Under the pieces are notes generated by a model. That model made no database searches, had not been told where the DNA came from, and was given only the letters and a program-made list of their open reading frames with translations. A stretch of 64,000 nt of DNA from Bradyrhizobium mercantei (GTDB taxonomy: Bacteria > Pseudomonadota > Alphaproteobacteria > Rhizobiales > Xanthobacteraceae), in assembly GCF_001982635.1 (NCBI RefSeq), contig NZ_MKFI01000007.1, positions 310,001 through 374,000 on the forward strand, written 5' to 3'. A program made the translations under genes and the position numbers. Below are positions 23,384 to 32,145 of the stretch, piece after piece (position 1 is the stretch's first letter; the number at the start of each line of letters is the position of its first letter).

Positions 23384-23953
23384 CTAGCGCTCGTTCACCG
23401 CAACGACGCGCCACGCATTTTCCAACCGATCGATCCGCGTCAGCGACAGCGGATCGATGACGAAGCGCAGCGCAAGCTCCGGTGCCAGTTCGAGCGCGAT
23501 CGCGAGCACTGCGCGGATAGTGCCGGAATGCACCACCAGCACGACATCGCCGGCCGGCAGGCGTGCAAGCCCAGATCGCGCCCGCGCGATCTGATCGGCA
23601 AAGCTTTCGCCGCCCGGCGGCCGGTTGGTCCCCGGCGAATTCCAGAACGCGCGGTAGGCTTCCGCGCCGAGCTCTTGCTCGATCTCACTGTGGCGACGTC
23701 CGGTCCAGTCGCCGAAATCCTGCTCGCGAAAGGCGTCGTCCTCGCTCGCCGCAAGGCCAAGCCGTGCCGCGGTCTCGCGCGTCCGCCGCGCGGGACTGCA
23801 AACTACAAGAGCGCCGCGCGGCAGCCGCACCTGCAAGTCCGCGAAGGCCGCGGCATCGCCGAGATCGGCCGGCGCATCCGAAGCGTGGATGACGCCGCGC
23901 GGACCATCGACCGGCGCGTGGCGGATCAGCCAGAGATGCGTTTCGCCATCCAT
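23384..23953 (-). CDS. cobC: histidine phosphatase, probable alpha-ribazole phosphatase
   Basis: 189 residues from ATG 23953 (MDGETHLWLIRHAPVDGPRG); longer frames run through a repeat. Catalytic motif LIRHAP, second Arg in CSPARRTRETA, Glu in REQDFGDWTG, and His in LVVHSGTIRA complete the phosphoglycerate-mutase-like site. It lies 67 bp downstream of cobS on the same strand, so it most likely removes the phosphate from alpha-ribazole-5'-P or cobalamin-5'-P in the B12 nucleotide-loop pathway (inference from context). Confidence 0.85.
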   Translation of the reverse strand: MDGETHLWLIRHAPVDGPRGVIHASDAPADLGDAAAFADLQVRLPRGALVVCSPARRTRETAARLGLAASEDDAFREQDFGDWTGRRHSEIEQELGAEAYRAFWNSPGTNRPPGGESFADQIARARSGLARLPAGDVVLVVHSGTIRAVLAIALELAPELALRFVIDPLSLTRIDRLENAWRVVAVNER

Positions 23954-23971
23954 CTTCCGCTCATTCTGTTC

Positions 23972-24022
23972 TGACGCGTTTTCTTCACGCGAACCGGTAT
24001 CCACTTCGCTTGAAGACGCTCT
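23972..24022. repeat. GAACCGGTA-type repeat, copy 1
   Basis: Contains GCGAACCGGTATCCACTTCG; a close copy (GCGAACCGGTAACCACTTCG) lies at 27133-27182. It overlaps the cobS stop region. Confidence 0.55.
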
Positions 24023-24773
24023 AACCCAACCGCGTCGCAAGCAGCACCAGGATCGCGGTCTCCGCGACCTGCTCGGCGCCGCCGAGCACATCGCCGGTCT
24101 GGCCGCCGATCTGCCGCTTTGCCAACAGCGCCATGATTAATGCGCTCATGCCGGCCGCGATCGCCGCCAGCAGCGCACTGCTGAAGGGCAGCGCGAGGAT
24201 TGCGATCACCAGCGCGATACCGGCCGCGACCAGGGCAATCGTACCATCGGGCCGGCCGGCATTGGCCGCGAGCCCGTCAGTGCGCGCGTAGGGCAGACTG
24301 ATCGCGATCCATGGCAGCACGCCGCGGCCGAGCGCATGCGCCGCGATCAGGCCCTGCACCACCATGCCATTGGGAAGCGCAGCCAGCGCCGCGAGCCTGG
24401 TTGCAAAACTCACGACCAGCGCCAGCGCGCCATAGGTGCCGAGCCGGCTGTCGCGCATGATGTCGAGCTTGGCCGCGACATCGCGACCGCCGCCGAACCC
24501 GTCGGCGACATCGGCGAGCCCGTCCTCATGCAGCGCGCCGGTCAGCAGCGCGCCGCCGCCGAGCGCGAGCGCCGCCGCGGCGAGATCCGGCACGCCGATC
24601 GCCCGCAGCAGGAGACAGAACAGGCCGATCACAGCCCCGATGGCGGCCCCGACCAGGGGGAACAGCCGCTGCGCCCGCGCAAAGCTCTCCGGCCGCGCGC
24701 CATCCGGATGCGGCATCGGCAGGCGGGTCAGAAAGGCGGTGGCGGTCCTGAGGTCGTCGAGCCATTGATTCAT
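24021..24773 (-). CDS. cobS: adenosylcobinamide-GDP ribazoletransferase (cobalamin synthase)
   Basis: 250 residues, membrane protein with several spans. Seen: N-terminal DLRTATAFLTRLPMP, the catalytic acidic motif ALHEDGLADVADGFGGG (about residues 81-97) and the following DIMRDSRLGTYGALAL. It joins adenosylcobinamide-GDP to alpha-ribazole in the last part of B12 synthesis. It is followed by the phosphatase gene and faces cobT, forming a B12 nucleotide-loop cluster. No cobalamin riboswitch was recognised upstream. Confidence 0.95.
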   Translation of the reverse strand: MNQWLDDLRTATAFLTRLPMPHPDGARPESFARAQRLFPLVGAAIGAVIGLFCLLLRAIGVPDLAAAALALGGGALLTGALHEDGLADVADGFGGGRDVAAKLDIMRDSRLGTYGALALVVSFATRLAALAALPNGMVVQGLIAAHALGRGVLPWIAISLPYARTDGLAANAGRPDGTIALVAAGIALVIAILALPFSSALLAAIAAGMSALIMALLAKRQIGGQTGDVLGGAEQVAETAILVLLATRLG

Positions 24774-24793
24774 GGTGAAGGCCTGGAAATTGG

Positions 24794-24925
24794 GCTAAAG
24801 CGCGATGAGATCGGACTCAATCTCATCGCGCTTTAGCTTCTTGTTAGGGCATGATCTCCGCGCAAACGCCAGGCGTTTGTCGCGAGGGAAAACCGCTTCA
24901 CAGCTTTCCGGATCATGCTTTAGCT
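24794..24925. repeat. rhizobial repeat with 17-bp perfect hairpin
   Basis: Arms 24794-24810 and 24821-24837 are perfect 17-base complements. A second palindromic part (GCATGATC...GGATCATGC) follows. A related sequence lies at 37725-37822. It fills the cobS/cobT divergent promoter region. Confidence 0.75.
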
Positions 24926-24951
24926 TGCGGCCCGCTCGACGAGGGAATCGC

Positions 24952-25965
24952 ATGCAGTTCAGTACTCTAGACGACATCCGCAGCTTTTGTCGCGACCTGC
25001 CCAAGGGCGACGAGGCCAGCGCTGCGGCCGCCACGCTGCGCCAGCAGAGCCTGACCAAGCCGCCGGGCAGCCTCGGCCGGCTGGAGGACGTCGCGATCTG
25101 GCTGGCGCGCTGGCAGGGCCGCGAGATCCCCCGGCTCGACCAGGTCACGATCGCCGTGTTCGCCGGCAATCACGGTATCGCCGAGCGCGGCGTCTCCGCA
25201 TTCCCGTCCGAGGTCACTGCGCAGATGGTGGCGAACTTTGCCGCAGGCGGCGCTGCGATCAACCAGATCGCGAAGCTGGCCGGCGCCGAGCTGCGCGTCG
25301 AGCCGCTCGAGCTGGCGCGGCCGACCCGCGATTTCACGATGGCGCCGGCGATGGACGGCGCCGACTTCCTGGTTGCGCTCGACACCGGCTGGCGCACGGT
25401 GCCGGAGCAATGTGACTTGCTGGTGGTCGGCGAGATGGGCATCGCCAACACCACGGTGGCCGCGACGCTGTGCGCGGCGTTGATGGGCGGGCGCGGCGCG
25501 CGCTGGGCCGGTCGCGGCACCGGCGTCGATGATGCCGGCCTGCTACGCAAGCGCACCACGATCGATACCGCGCTCAAAATCCATCGCAACCTGCTCGAGG
25601 ATCCCCTCGCCGTCGCGGTTGCGCTCGGCGGGCGCGAGCTCGCAGCCATCTTCGGTGCCGTGCTGGCGGCGCGCGCACGATCGATCCCGGTGCTGCTCGA
25701 CGGCTTCGTCGCGACCTCGGCGGTGCTGCCGCTGGCGCGGCTTGCGCCCGACAGCCTTGCGCATTGCCGCGCCGGGCATGTGTCGGCCGAGCTCGGCCAC
25801 CGCGAATTGCTGCGCGAGCTCGCGCTCGCCCCGCTGCTCGATCTCGAGATGCGGCTCGGCGAAGCCTCCGGCGCAGGCGTTGCCATCCTGCTGCTGCGCG
25901 CCGCGCTCGCCTGTCACGGCGGCATGGCGACCTTTGCCGAGGCTGGTGTCTCCGGCGCAGGCTGA
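24952..25965 (+). CDS. cobT: nicotinate-nucleotide--dimethylbenzimidazole phosphoribosyltransferase
   Basis: 337 residues from ATG 24952 (MQFSTLDDIRSFCRDLPKGD), preceded by GAGGGAATCGC. Motifs: KPPGSLGRLEDVA near the N-terminus, AGNHGIAERGVSAFPSEVT, GEMGIANTTVAATL and GRGTGVDD. It makes alpha-ribazole phosphate from dimethylbenzimidazole and NaMN. Divergent from cobS. Length is normal for the family. Confidence 0.95.
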   Translation: MQFSTLDDIRSFCRDLPKGDEASAAAATLRQQSLTKPPGSLGRLEDVAIWLARWQGREIPRLDQVTIAVFAGNHGIAERGVSAFPSEVTAQMVANFAAGGAAINQIAKLAGAELRVEPLELARPTRDFTMAPAMDGADFLVALDTGWRTVPEQCDLLVVGEMGIANTTVAATLCAALMGGRGARWAGRGTGVDDAGLLRKRTTIDTALKIHRNLLEDPLAVAVALGGRELAAIFGAVLAARARSIPVLLDGFVATSAVLPLARLAPDSLAHCRAGHVSAELGHRELLRELALAPLLDLEMRLGEASGAGVAILLLRAALACHGGMATFAEAGVSGAG

Positions 25966-26029
25966 CAAACTGTCGCCGCATGCGCTAGCGTAACTGGGCC
26001 GGGAAGACGTCAACGGAAGGAACTGCCGC

Positions 26030-26476
26030 ATGCGCATCGGGGCAATCTGGACGATCTCGACGATCCTGGGAGTGGCAGCGCTGTTTGCCGGTATCTCCGG
26101 CGCGCAGGCAGATGTTCGTATCCTTGCCAGCCCCGGCGGCGAGGTTGGCCCGTTTCTCGAATTGTTCGACAGGGTGCGCGAATCCGGCGAGCGCGTCGTG
26201 ATTGACGGGCCCTGCCTGTCGGCCTGCACGCTGGTGCTCTCGATGGTGCCGGGCGACCGCATCTGCGTGACGCGGCGCGCCGTACTCGGCTTCCACGCCG
26301 CGCGTTCGATCGATCGGCGCGGCCGGACCTATGCGGAGCCGGAAGCATCCGAGGCGGTGCTGGAAGCCTATCCGGCGCCGGTGCGCGGCTGGATCGTGCG
26401 CCGCGGCGGTCTGACCTCGCGCCTGCTGCTGCTGCGCGGCCGCGAGCTCGCGGCGATCTATCCGCGGTGCAGGTAG
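26030..26476 (+). CDS. exported ClpP/crotonase-like hypothetical protein
   Basis: 148 residues. Signal peptide to about residue 27 (SGAQA|DV). The mature part has an IDGPCLSACTLVLSMVPGDR segment, the Ser-Ala-Cys-Thr pattern seen in a group of exported alphaproteobacterial proteins with a ClpP-like fold (COG3904-like), followed by GFHAAR. The Ser would be the candidate nucleophile and the His in GFHAA a partner; activity is not proven. It follows cobT by 64 bp but its own function looks unrelated. Confidence 0.65.
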   Translation: MRIGAIWTISTILGVAALFAGISGAQADVRILASPGGEVGPFLELFDRVRESGERVVIDGPCLSACTLVLSMVPGDRICVTRRAVLGFHAARSIDRRGRTYAEPEASEAVLEAYPAPVRGWIVRRGGLTSRLLLLRGRELAAIYPRCR

Positions 26477-26491
26477 CGTGCGTGGACCGAC

Positions 26492-26517
26492 GGTGGGTTA
26501 CGCTTCGCTAACCCACC
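26492..26517. repeat. short GGTGGGTTA hairpin repeat
   Basis: GGTGGGTTA-CGCTTCGC-TAACCCACC, a widespread bacterial intergenic repeat, just after the hypothetical protein gene; it could act as a terminator. Confidence 0.6.
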
Positions 26518-26540
26518 CTACAGTTGGCCACTAGCTTGTT

Positions 26541-26648
26541 CCGTCACCCTGAGGTGCGAGCGCAGCGAGCCTCGAAGGGTCGACGGCCGCCAGCCGGGCC
26601 ATCTATCCTTCGAGGCTCGCCGAAGAGGCTCGCACCTCAGGATGACGG
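26541..26648. repeat. CTTCGAGG-type inverted repeat, copy 4
   Basis: Arms CCGTCACCCTGAGGTGCGAG... and ...CTCGCACCTCAGGATGACGG around CCTCGAAGGGTCGACGG. Confidence 0.75.
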
Positions 26649-26692
26649 TGATAGAGCGAGAGTGCCGGCGACAGACTGGAGGCAGTCCGCCC

Positions 26693-27103
26693 TCACATCT
26701 GCTGCGGGCAGTTCACCATCCAGGGGATGCCGAACTGATCGACGCACATGCCGAAGCCGTTGGAGAAGAAGGTCTTGCCGAACGGCATGGTGACCGTGCC
26801 GCCTTCGGACAACGCCTTGAAGCGGCGCTCGGCCTCGGCCGGATCCTCGACCTGCAGCGCGACATGAAAGCCCTGCGGCTTCTGGAAATGGCCGGGCGGG
26901 GCGTCGGAGGCCATGATGATCTCGCCGTCGATCGTGAGGCGAGCGTGCATGATCTTGTCCTTCCAGCCGGGCGGCGTCTGCATCTCCGCATTGCCCTCGC
27001 CGTAGGGGAAGGTCTCCTCGATCCGCGCACCGAGAACCTTCTGGTAGAAATTCAGCGCGGCGCCGCAATTGCCGTCGTAGGAGAGATAGGGGTTGACCTG
27101 CAT
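26693..27103 (-). CDS. VOC-family protein (PhnB/glyoxalase-like)
   Basis: 136 residues starting MQVNPYLSYDGNCGAALNFY. The fold is a pair of beta-alpha-beta units; GNCGAALNFYQKVLGARIEE and later FGMCVDQFGIPWMVNC fit the PhnB-like 3-demethylubiquinone-9 methyltransferase-type group. Function unknown. In many rhizobia such VOC and SRPBCC genes travel with ECF sigma factors; the ECF42 gene here is 3 kb away. Confidence 0.8.
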   Translation of the reverse strand: MQVNPYLSYDGNCGAALNFYQKVLGARIEETFPYGEGNAEMQTPPGWKDKIMHARLTIDGEIIMASDAPPGHFQKPQGFHVALQVEDPAEAERRFKALSEGGTVTMPFGKTFFSNGFGMCVDQFGIPWMVNCPQQM

Positions 27104-27132
27104 CGCATGCTCCCTGGGTCAATTCTGGGTTG

Positions 27133-27182
27133 ACGCGTCCTCTACCCGCGAACCGGTAACCACTTCGCTCGAAAACGCGCTA
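27133..27182. repeat. GAACCGGTA-type repeat, copy 2
   Basis: Near copy of 23972-24022, directly downstream of the VOC gene start region and at the end of the SRPBCC gene. Confidence 0.5.
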
Positions 27183-27716
27183 TTTCTCAGTCAGCTTCTT
27201 CAGATTGGCGAGACCGGCTTCGAAATCCCTGCCGATCATGTGATCCAGGTTCATGAACACCTGCATCACCTTCGACATGAAGACGGCCGGACCATACATG
27301 GTCCATGTGACGCTGGTCGCATCTCCCTGCGGCAGCATTGTGAACTCGGCGGTGTTGTGGCCCTCGAACGGCTTGATGAAGTCGAGCTTGATGACGACCT
27401 TCGACGGCGCGGCAGACTGCAATATCTCCATGCGGCCGGCGCCGACATTCTTGTTGCCGTCCCAGGCATAGGCCGCCCCCTGGCCGCGCCCGGCGCCGCT
27501 ATAGATGCGCTTCATGGCCGGATCCCGGTTCTCGTAGGGCGACCAGACCGTCCATTGATGGAAATCGTCGATCAACGGAAAAATCCGCTCGGCCGGCGCA
27601 TTGATACTGATCGCGCGGGTGACCCGCAGCGTGCTCGGCTTGGTCGCCGCGAGGAAGAGGATGACGGCAATCGCGACCGCAAGGATGACGGCGATGATGG
27701 CAATGGTCTCGAACAT
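27180..27716 (-). CDS. membrane-anchored SRPBCC (START-like) protein
   Basis: 178 residues. An N-terminal hydrophobic anchor (IAIIAVILAVAIAVILFLAA, residues 5-24) is followed by an SRPBCC domain beginning VTRAISINAPAERIFPLIDD and ending in a C-terminal helix ANLKKL. Such domains bind hydrophobic ligands in a deep pocket. It is 30 bp after a DoxX-family gene on the same strand, so the two probably form one unit. Confidence 0.85.
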   Translation of the reverse strand: MFETIAIIAVILAVAIAVILFLAATKPSTLRVTRAISINAPAERIFPLIDDFHQWTVWSPYENRDPAMKRIYSGAGRGQGAAYAWDGNKNVGAGRMEILQSAAPSKVVIKLDFIKPFEGHNTAEFTMLPQGDATSVTWTMYGPAVFMSKVMQVFMNLDHMIGRDFEAGLANLKKLTEK

Positions 27717-27746
27717 GATGGTCTCCGGAAGGATGAATTGACGAAC

Positions 27747-28157
27747 TTAGCGGCGGAACGGCAGCAGCGCGCGCAGATTGCCGTCGCGCAGATAGAGCCC
27801 GCCCCACAGCAGCAGGCCGAGATACAGCCCGAACAGCGTATGGGTGAACAGCGGGCTGCCGATCCGCACATGGGAGGCGATCGCGCCGCCGAGATAGCCG
27901 GTGAGCAGGATGGCGCCGAGGATCGAGGTCGGCGGCACCGAGTACAACAGCGTGCAGACGATGGTGATGATGCCGAGGCTGCGCGCCAGCGCATCGCTGG
28001 CACCGAAGCCCATCCTGTCCATGGTCTCGGTGACGACGGACACAGGCACCAGCTTGATCGCGCCATCGAACAGCAGGAAGAGGACGACAACGCCGCTCAT
28101 CACACGGCCGGTGATGCGGGCGGGCTTCGAGACTTCGGTGTCGACGATCGTCGGCAT
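27747..28157 (-). CDS. DoxX-family membrane protein
   Basis: 136 residues with four likely spans (about 20-38, 60-78, 84-100, 106-122). The sequence LFLLFDGAIKLVP near span 1 and YLGGAIASHVRIG match the DoxX/DUF4345 group, seen in quinol-linked redox or membrane-integrity roles. It is upstream of, and probably co-transcribed with, the SRPBCC gene. Its SD GGAG lies within one arm of a 9-bp inverted repeat. Confidence 0.75.
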   Translation of the reverse strand: MPTIVDTEVSKPARITGRVMSGVVVLFLLFDGAIKLVPVSVVTETMDRMGFGASDALARSLGIITIVCTLLYSVPPTSILGAILLTGYLGGAIASHVRIGSPLFTHTLFGLYLGLLLWGGLYLRDGNLRALLPFRR

Positions 28158-28161
28158 GACA

Positions 28162-28220
28162 GGCTCCGTAACGCTTGGTGATGCTCTCTGCCTTCATGAC
28201 GAACGGCGGGGTACGGAGCC
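28162..28220. promoter_or_regulatory. paired inverted repeat upstream of the DoxX gene
   Basis: GGCTCCGTA (28162-28170) and TACGGAGCC (28212-28220) are perfect complements 41 bases apart. The first arm contains the DoxX ribosome site. Possible operator pair or leader stem; low certainty. Confidence 0.3.
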
Positions 28221-28267
28221 GACAACCCCGGTGAATAATTTTTGGATGTCGTCGCAGTGCATGATCG

Positions 28268-28288
28268 AAGCTCCCGGTGCGGGAGCTT
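28268..28288. terminator. hairpin downstream of the sulfatase gene
   Basis: AAGCTCCC-ggtgc-GGGAGCTT, 8-bp stem with 5-base loop, 68 bases after the sulfatase stop on the minus strand. No T-run, so termination is only likely. Confidence 0.4.
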
Positions 28289-28355
28289 GAATCACGGGCA
28301 TCCGGCCCGATTCAACGACGTATGCCTTCCGAGAGGCCCTGGCGGCCCCTCGCCC

Positions 28356-29873
28356 TCAGTCGCCTTGCGTGAAGAAGGCATCCTCGGTGGGCAGCGAGGG
28401 CGGTCCGTGTGCCGCCCCCTTGACCGACGCGAACGCATCGACAAGGAACAGGGACTTGGCGCTCTCCTTGGCGAGCTGCGTGATGCGGGACTGCAACTCC
28501 GCAACCTTCTGAGGATTGCTCTCGGCCAGATTGGTCTTTTCCGACGGGTCCTGCGGGATATTGTACAGCTCGACCGCGGCAGGAAGCGGGGTGCGCCAGA
28601 TCAGCTTCCAGTCGCCTGCGCGCACACCGCCGCGAAACGGCTCGATGTTGTAGACCACCTCGTGCCGCGGCGAGGGAACGCCCCTGCTGATGGTTGCCCA
28701 GACATCCAGCCCATCGAGCGGCTTCCCCTTGTTTCCATTGCCGAGGTTGGCGCCGGCGAGGCCGGCGAGCGTCGGGAACATGTCGACGACGTGCATCATG
28801 TCCCCAACTTCGCCGGCCTTGATCTGCCCGGGCCAGTTCGCGAATGCGACGACGCGCGTCCCGCCCTCGTACAACATGCCCTTTCCGCCGCGGTAAGGAC
28901 CGTTGTCGGCCGGCAGCTTCAGCTTCGACACGTCCGAATCCCCGGCAAGCAGCGCGGTCTGGTTGCCGCCATTGTCGCTCATGAAAACGATCAGGGTGTT
29001 CTCGCGCATCTTCTTCCGTTCGAGCGCTGCGACCAGCTTGCCGATCTCGTCGTCCATGCAAGTGATCATGGCGGCGTAGGTGCGCCGTGTCGGATCTTCG
29101 ATGTGCCGGTACCTGTCGATGTAGTCCTTCGGAGCCTGGTAGGGCGAGTGGGGCGCGGTAAAGGCCAGATAGAGAAAAAGCGGCGTTTTCGGATCATGGG
29201 CGTTGACTTGCGCGACCGCATCGACGCCCCACAATTGTGTGACGTAGCCCGGCTCGTTCACCGGCTTGTCGTTGCGATACCAGTCGCGCACATCTCCCGA
29301 CAAATGGGTGAAGTAATCGACCTCGCCCACCATCGATCCATAGTGATAATCGAACCCGCGTTGGCGCGGCCAGAACTTGCGGTCGGCATGGCCGAGGTGC
29401 CACTTGCCGACCATGGCCGTCCTGTAGCCCGCTTCCTTGAGCGCCTGCGGCAGCAGCCATTCGTCGGTCGACAGTCCGTATTTGGCGGGGGTCGGAATCA
29501 CCAGGGTCTGCAGGCCGTAGCGGCACGGATAACGGCCGGTCATCAATGCGGCGCGCGTCGGGGTGCACATCGGCTGGACGTAGAATTGCTCGAGCCGGGC
29601 CCCGTCCTGCGCGAGCTTGTCGATGTTCGGGGTCTTGATATCGGAGCCGTGAAATCCGACGTCCTTCCATCCGAGATCATCGGCGACGATGTAGACGATG
29701 TGCGGGCGCGGCGCGGCCGATTGCGCGGCGGCCGGCGTGAGGCTCGCGGGCGCAATCGAGGCCAACGACAGCGTGGCCAGCGCCGAGCTGCCGTTCAAGA
29801 GGAGATCGCGGCGACTGATTTGACGATTGCGTTGCGCTGAACGTACGGATTCATCGAGCGGCCGATCAATCAT
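28356..29873 (-). CDS. Tat-exported type I sulfatase (arylsulfatase)
   Basis: 505 residues from ATG 29873 (MIDRPLDESVRSAQRNRQIS), with GGAG six bases upstream; the longer frame to 30044 is not supported. Tat signal SRRDLLLNGSSAL, cleavage near AQS|AAPRP. Metal site starts IVYIVADDLGWKDVG; the formylglycine motif is C-T-P-T-R followed by AALMTGRY; VGKWHLGH and MSDNGGNQ follow. Requires a formylglycine-generating enzyme, not coded here. It would release sulfate from organic sulfate esters in the periplasm. Confidence 0.9.
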   Translation of the reverse strand: MIDRPLDESVRSAQRNRQISRRDLLLNGSSALATLSLASIAPASLTPAAAQSAAPRPHIVYIVADDLGWKDVGFHGSDIKTPNIDKLAQDGARLEQFYVQPMCTPTRAALMTGRYPCRYGLQTLVIPTPAKYGLSTDEWLLPQALKEAGYRTAMVGKWHLGHADRKFWPRQRGFDYHYGSMVGEVDYFTHLSGDVRDWYRNDKPVNEPGYVTQLWGVDAVAQVNAHDPKTPLFLYLAFTAPHSPYQAPKDYIDRYRHIEDPTRRTYAAMITCMDDEIGKLVAALERKKMRENTLIVFMSDNGGNQTALLAGDSDVSKLKLPADNGPYRGGKGMLYEGGTRVVAFANWPGQIKAGEVGDMMHVVDMFPTLAGLAGANLGNGNKGKPLDGLDVWATISRGVPSPRHEVVYNIEPFRGGVRAGDWKLIWRTPLPAAVELYNIPQDPSEKTNLAESNPQKVAELQSRITQLAKESAKSLFLVDAFASVKGAAHGPPSLPTEDAFFTQGD

Positions 29874-30068
29874 TTGGGTCTCCAAAAAAATGGCTTGCGT
29901 GCAATTCGCGCAGGCTACCGCGCCGTCATGCGGCAGGGAAGCAGGCAACGGCGACAGCCGGCATTGTTGCGTCGCCAGGCAACCGGTGCGCTTCAGGGCA
30001 AGCGGCTTTCGGGAAGGAGCGCGGACAGGCCCAGGGCCCCGCAAGACGACCGCGCGAGGCCCTGACGG

Positions 30069-31349
30069 CTATTTCCCCGCCTTCACGTTGCGCGGCTGGC
30101 TGTCGCGCATCAGGCGGTCGATATGCATGCGGATGTGGGCGGCCTCGGCCGTGGTGTTGGCGAGCGCGATGGCGCGGTCGAAGGCGATGCGGGCTTCCTC
30201 GTTGCGGCCGAGCTGCATCAGGAAGGCGCCGCGCACGCCGAAATAATGGAAGTAGTTCGACAGCCGCGGCGCTAGCGGCTCGATCATCTCGAGCGCGGCC
30301 TCAGCCCCCTTCACCTTGGAGACCGCAACGGCGCGATTGAGCGTGATCACCGGTGACGGCTGCATCACCTCGAGCGCGCCGTAGAGCAGGTCGATCTGGG
30401 TCCAGTCGGTATCCTCGGGCTTCTCCGCGCGGGCGTGAAGCGCTGCGATCGCGGCCTGCACCTGATAGGGCCCGCTGCGGCGATGGCGCATCGCCTTGTC
30501 GATCAGCGCGAGGCCCTCGGCGATCAGCTTCTGGTTCCAAAGGCTGCGGTCCTGGTCGTCGAGCAGGATCACCTGGCCGTCGGCATCGAAGCGCGCGGCG
30601 GCGCGGGCGTGCTGCAGCAACAATAGCGCAGTGAGCCCCATGATCTCCGGCTCGCTCTGGAACAGCCGCAGCAGCAGGCGGGCGAGGCGGATCGCTTCCT
30701 CGCACAGCGGCGAGCGGATTTCGGCGGTGTCGCCGCTCGCCGAATAGCCCTCGTTGAAGATCAGATAGATCATCGCCGCAACCGAGGCGAGCCGCTCGCT
30801 GCGCTCGACCGCGCCCGGCGTCTCGAACGGCACGTTGGCGTCGGCGACGCGCGCCTTGGCGCGCGTAATGCGCTGCTCCATCGCGGCTTCAGAGACCAGG
30901 AAGGCGCGCGCGATCTGCTTCACCGTGAGACCGGAGACGATGCGCAGCGCGAGCGCGATCTGCTGCGTCGCCGGCAGGTCCTTGTGACAGCAGATGAACA
31001 AGAGCCGCAGGATGTCGTCGCGATAATGCGAGCCGTCGAGCCGCTCGGCGATCTCCTCCTCGGCGTCGTCGAGGTCGGAGATCGCCTGGTCGTCGTCGGG
31101 CAGCGGCTGCTGCTTCTTGTTGCGGCGGACCTCGTCGATCGCGACGTTGCGGCCGACCATGATCAGCCATGCCGCGGGATCGCGCGGCGGGCCGTTCTGC
31201 GGCCAGCTCTTGAGCGCCCGCAAACAGGCGTTCTGGAAGGCTTCCTCGGCGGTATCGAGATTGCGGAAGTAGCGCAGCAGCGCGCCAACCGCCTGGGGAC
31301 GCGCCGACGTCAGCGCGGCATCGATCCAGGCGGTGTCGGTCACGCTCAC
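30069..31349 (-). CDS. ECF sigma factor of the ECF42 (DGPF-linked) type
   Basis: 426 residues, far longer than a plain ECF sigma factor. N-terminal sigma-2 (LRYFRNLDTAEEAFQNACLR, WLIMVGRNVAIDEVRR) and sigma-4 regions (ATQQIALALRIVSGLTVKQI) are followed by a ~220-residue helical C-terminal extension with TPR-like content and the DUF6596-type start FNEGYSASGDTAEIRSPLCEE. Known: ECF42 proteins are coded with DGPF/YCII proteins and lack a classical anti-sigma factor; the extension is required for activity. Here the ATG overlaps the stop of the DGPF gene by 4 bases. Confidence 0.9.
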   Translation of the reverse strand: MSVTDTAWIDAALTSARPQAVGALLRYFRNLDTAEEAFQNACLRALKSWPQNGPPRDPAAWLIMVGRNVAIDEVRRNKKQQPLPDDDQAISDLDDAEEEIAERLDGSHYRDDILRLLFICCHKDLPATQQIALALRIVSGLTVKQIARAFLVSEAAMEQRITRAKARVADANVPFETPGAVERSERLASVAAMIYLIFNEGYSASGDTAEIRSPLCEEAIRLARLLLRLFQSEPEIMGLTALLLLQHARAAARFDADGQVILLDDQDRSLWNQKLIAEGLALIDKAMRHRRSGPYQVQAAIAALHARAEKPEDTDWTQIDLLYGALEVMQPSPVITLNRAVAVSKVKGAEAALEMIEPLAPRLSNYFHYFGVRGAFLMQLGRNEEARIAFDRAIALANTTAEAAHIRMHIDRLMRDSQPRNVKAGK

Positions 31350-31714
31350 GGCTTGACTCCCCCCGGAGTGAAGTAGCCGACCGGGCGGATCTCGTAGGTA
31401 CCGCCGGGATTGGCCTCGCCGAGGTCGCGCGCGATGTCGAGCACCTCGTCGAGGTTCTTGCCCTCGACCAGATAGAAGCCGAGCAGCTGCTCCTTGGTTT
31501 CGGCGAACGGGCCGTCCAGCACCAGCGGCGGGTTTTCCTTGCGCAGCGTGGTCGCCGCGGTGGTCGGCAACAGCCGCGCCACCGGGCCGAGCTTGCCCTG
31601 CTTGGCGAGCTTGTCCTGCACGACGGACAATTTCTGCATGACCGAGGCGTCGTGTTCCTTGCTCCAGGAACCGACCATGTCTTCGTCATGATAGCAGAGG
31701 ATGGCGTACAGCAT
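31346..31714 (-). CDS. DGPF/YCII-family protein partner of the ECF42 sigma factor
   Basis: 122 residues from ATG 31714 (MLYAILCYHDEDMVGSWSKE), with GGAG 11 bases upstream; a Met seven codons earlier is an alternative. Signature PPLVLDGPFAETKEQLLGFY is intact. Its stop overlaps the sigma factor start, showing translational coupling. Role in the ECF42 response is not known; other YCII genes at 16747-18193 could be targets. Confidence 0.85.
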   Translation of the reverse strand: MLYAILCYHDEDMVGSWSKEHDASVMQKLSVVQDKLAKQGKLGPVARLLPTTAATTLRKENPPLVLDGPFAETKEQLLGFYLVEGKNLDEVLDIARDLGEANPGGTYEIRPVGYFTPGGVKP

Positions 31715-31857
31715 CGAAAAGGCATCTCCGTTCATTGCAAGAACGAACGATTATGCCCGCAGCCGACAGGGCGCGCGAAAGAAATTTAGGTTCCGGATGC
31801 CGGTGATGGATTGGACGAAGCTATCGCGCGACAGCCACCGCGACGATCGCGGTGCGA

Positions 31858-32145
31858 TCACCAGTAGACGCCGTAGCGGGCAGCGATCCGGCGCGCCTTG
31901 GCTTCGTCGCTCTCAGGGCGGCGGGCGGAGTTGCTCTTGATCGGACGGGATGCTTGCGCCCGTGGGGCATCGGCCGGCTGGGCCTGCGATGGGGCTGGTT
32001 GAGCCTCAGATTGCGCGGGAGCAACGGCCGGTTGTGCCTGGGCGGGCGTGTCGGCGTTTGCGAGCACGAGGCCGCGGCTTTGGCCGGCGTGGGCGACGGC
32101 GGCGGAAGCAAGGATGAAAGCCGCGGTCAGGATCAGCTTGCGCAT
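31858..32145 (-). CDS. secreted Ala/Pro/Gln-rich small protein
   Basis: 95 residues. Signal peptide 1-20 (MRKLILTAAFILASAAVAHA). The mature part is a low-complexity Ala-Gln-Pro stretch (ADTPAQAQPAVAPAQSEAQP) ending in a basic tail with EAKARRIAARYGVYW. I do not recognise a family; the conserved-looking tail ARRIAARYG is common to many short rhizobial exported proteins. Confidence 0.65.
   Translation of the reverse strand: MRKLILTAAFILASAAVAHAGQSRGLVLANADTPAQAQPAVAPAQSEAQPAPSQAQPADAPRAQASRPIKSNSARRPESDEAKARRIAARYGVYW

Noticed and set aside
24794..24837. 17-bp perfect hairpin as a transcription terminator or cobalamin riboswitch
   Set aside because: It lies in a divergent promoter region and belongs to a dispersed repeat; no B12-box was seen.
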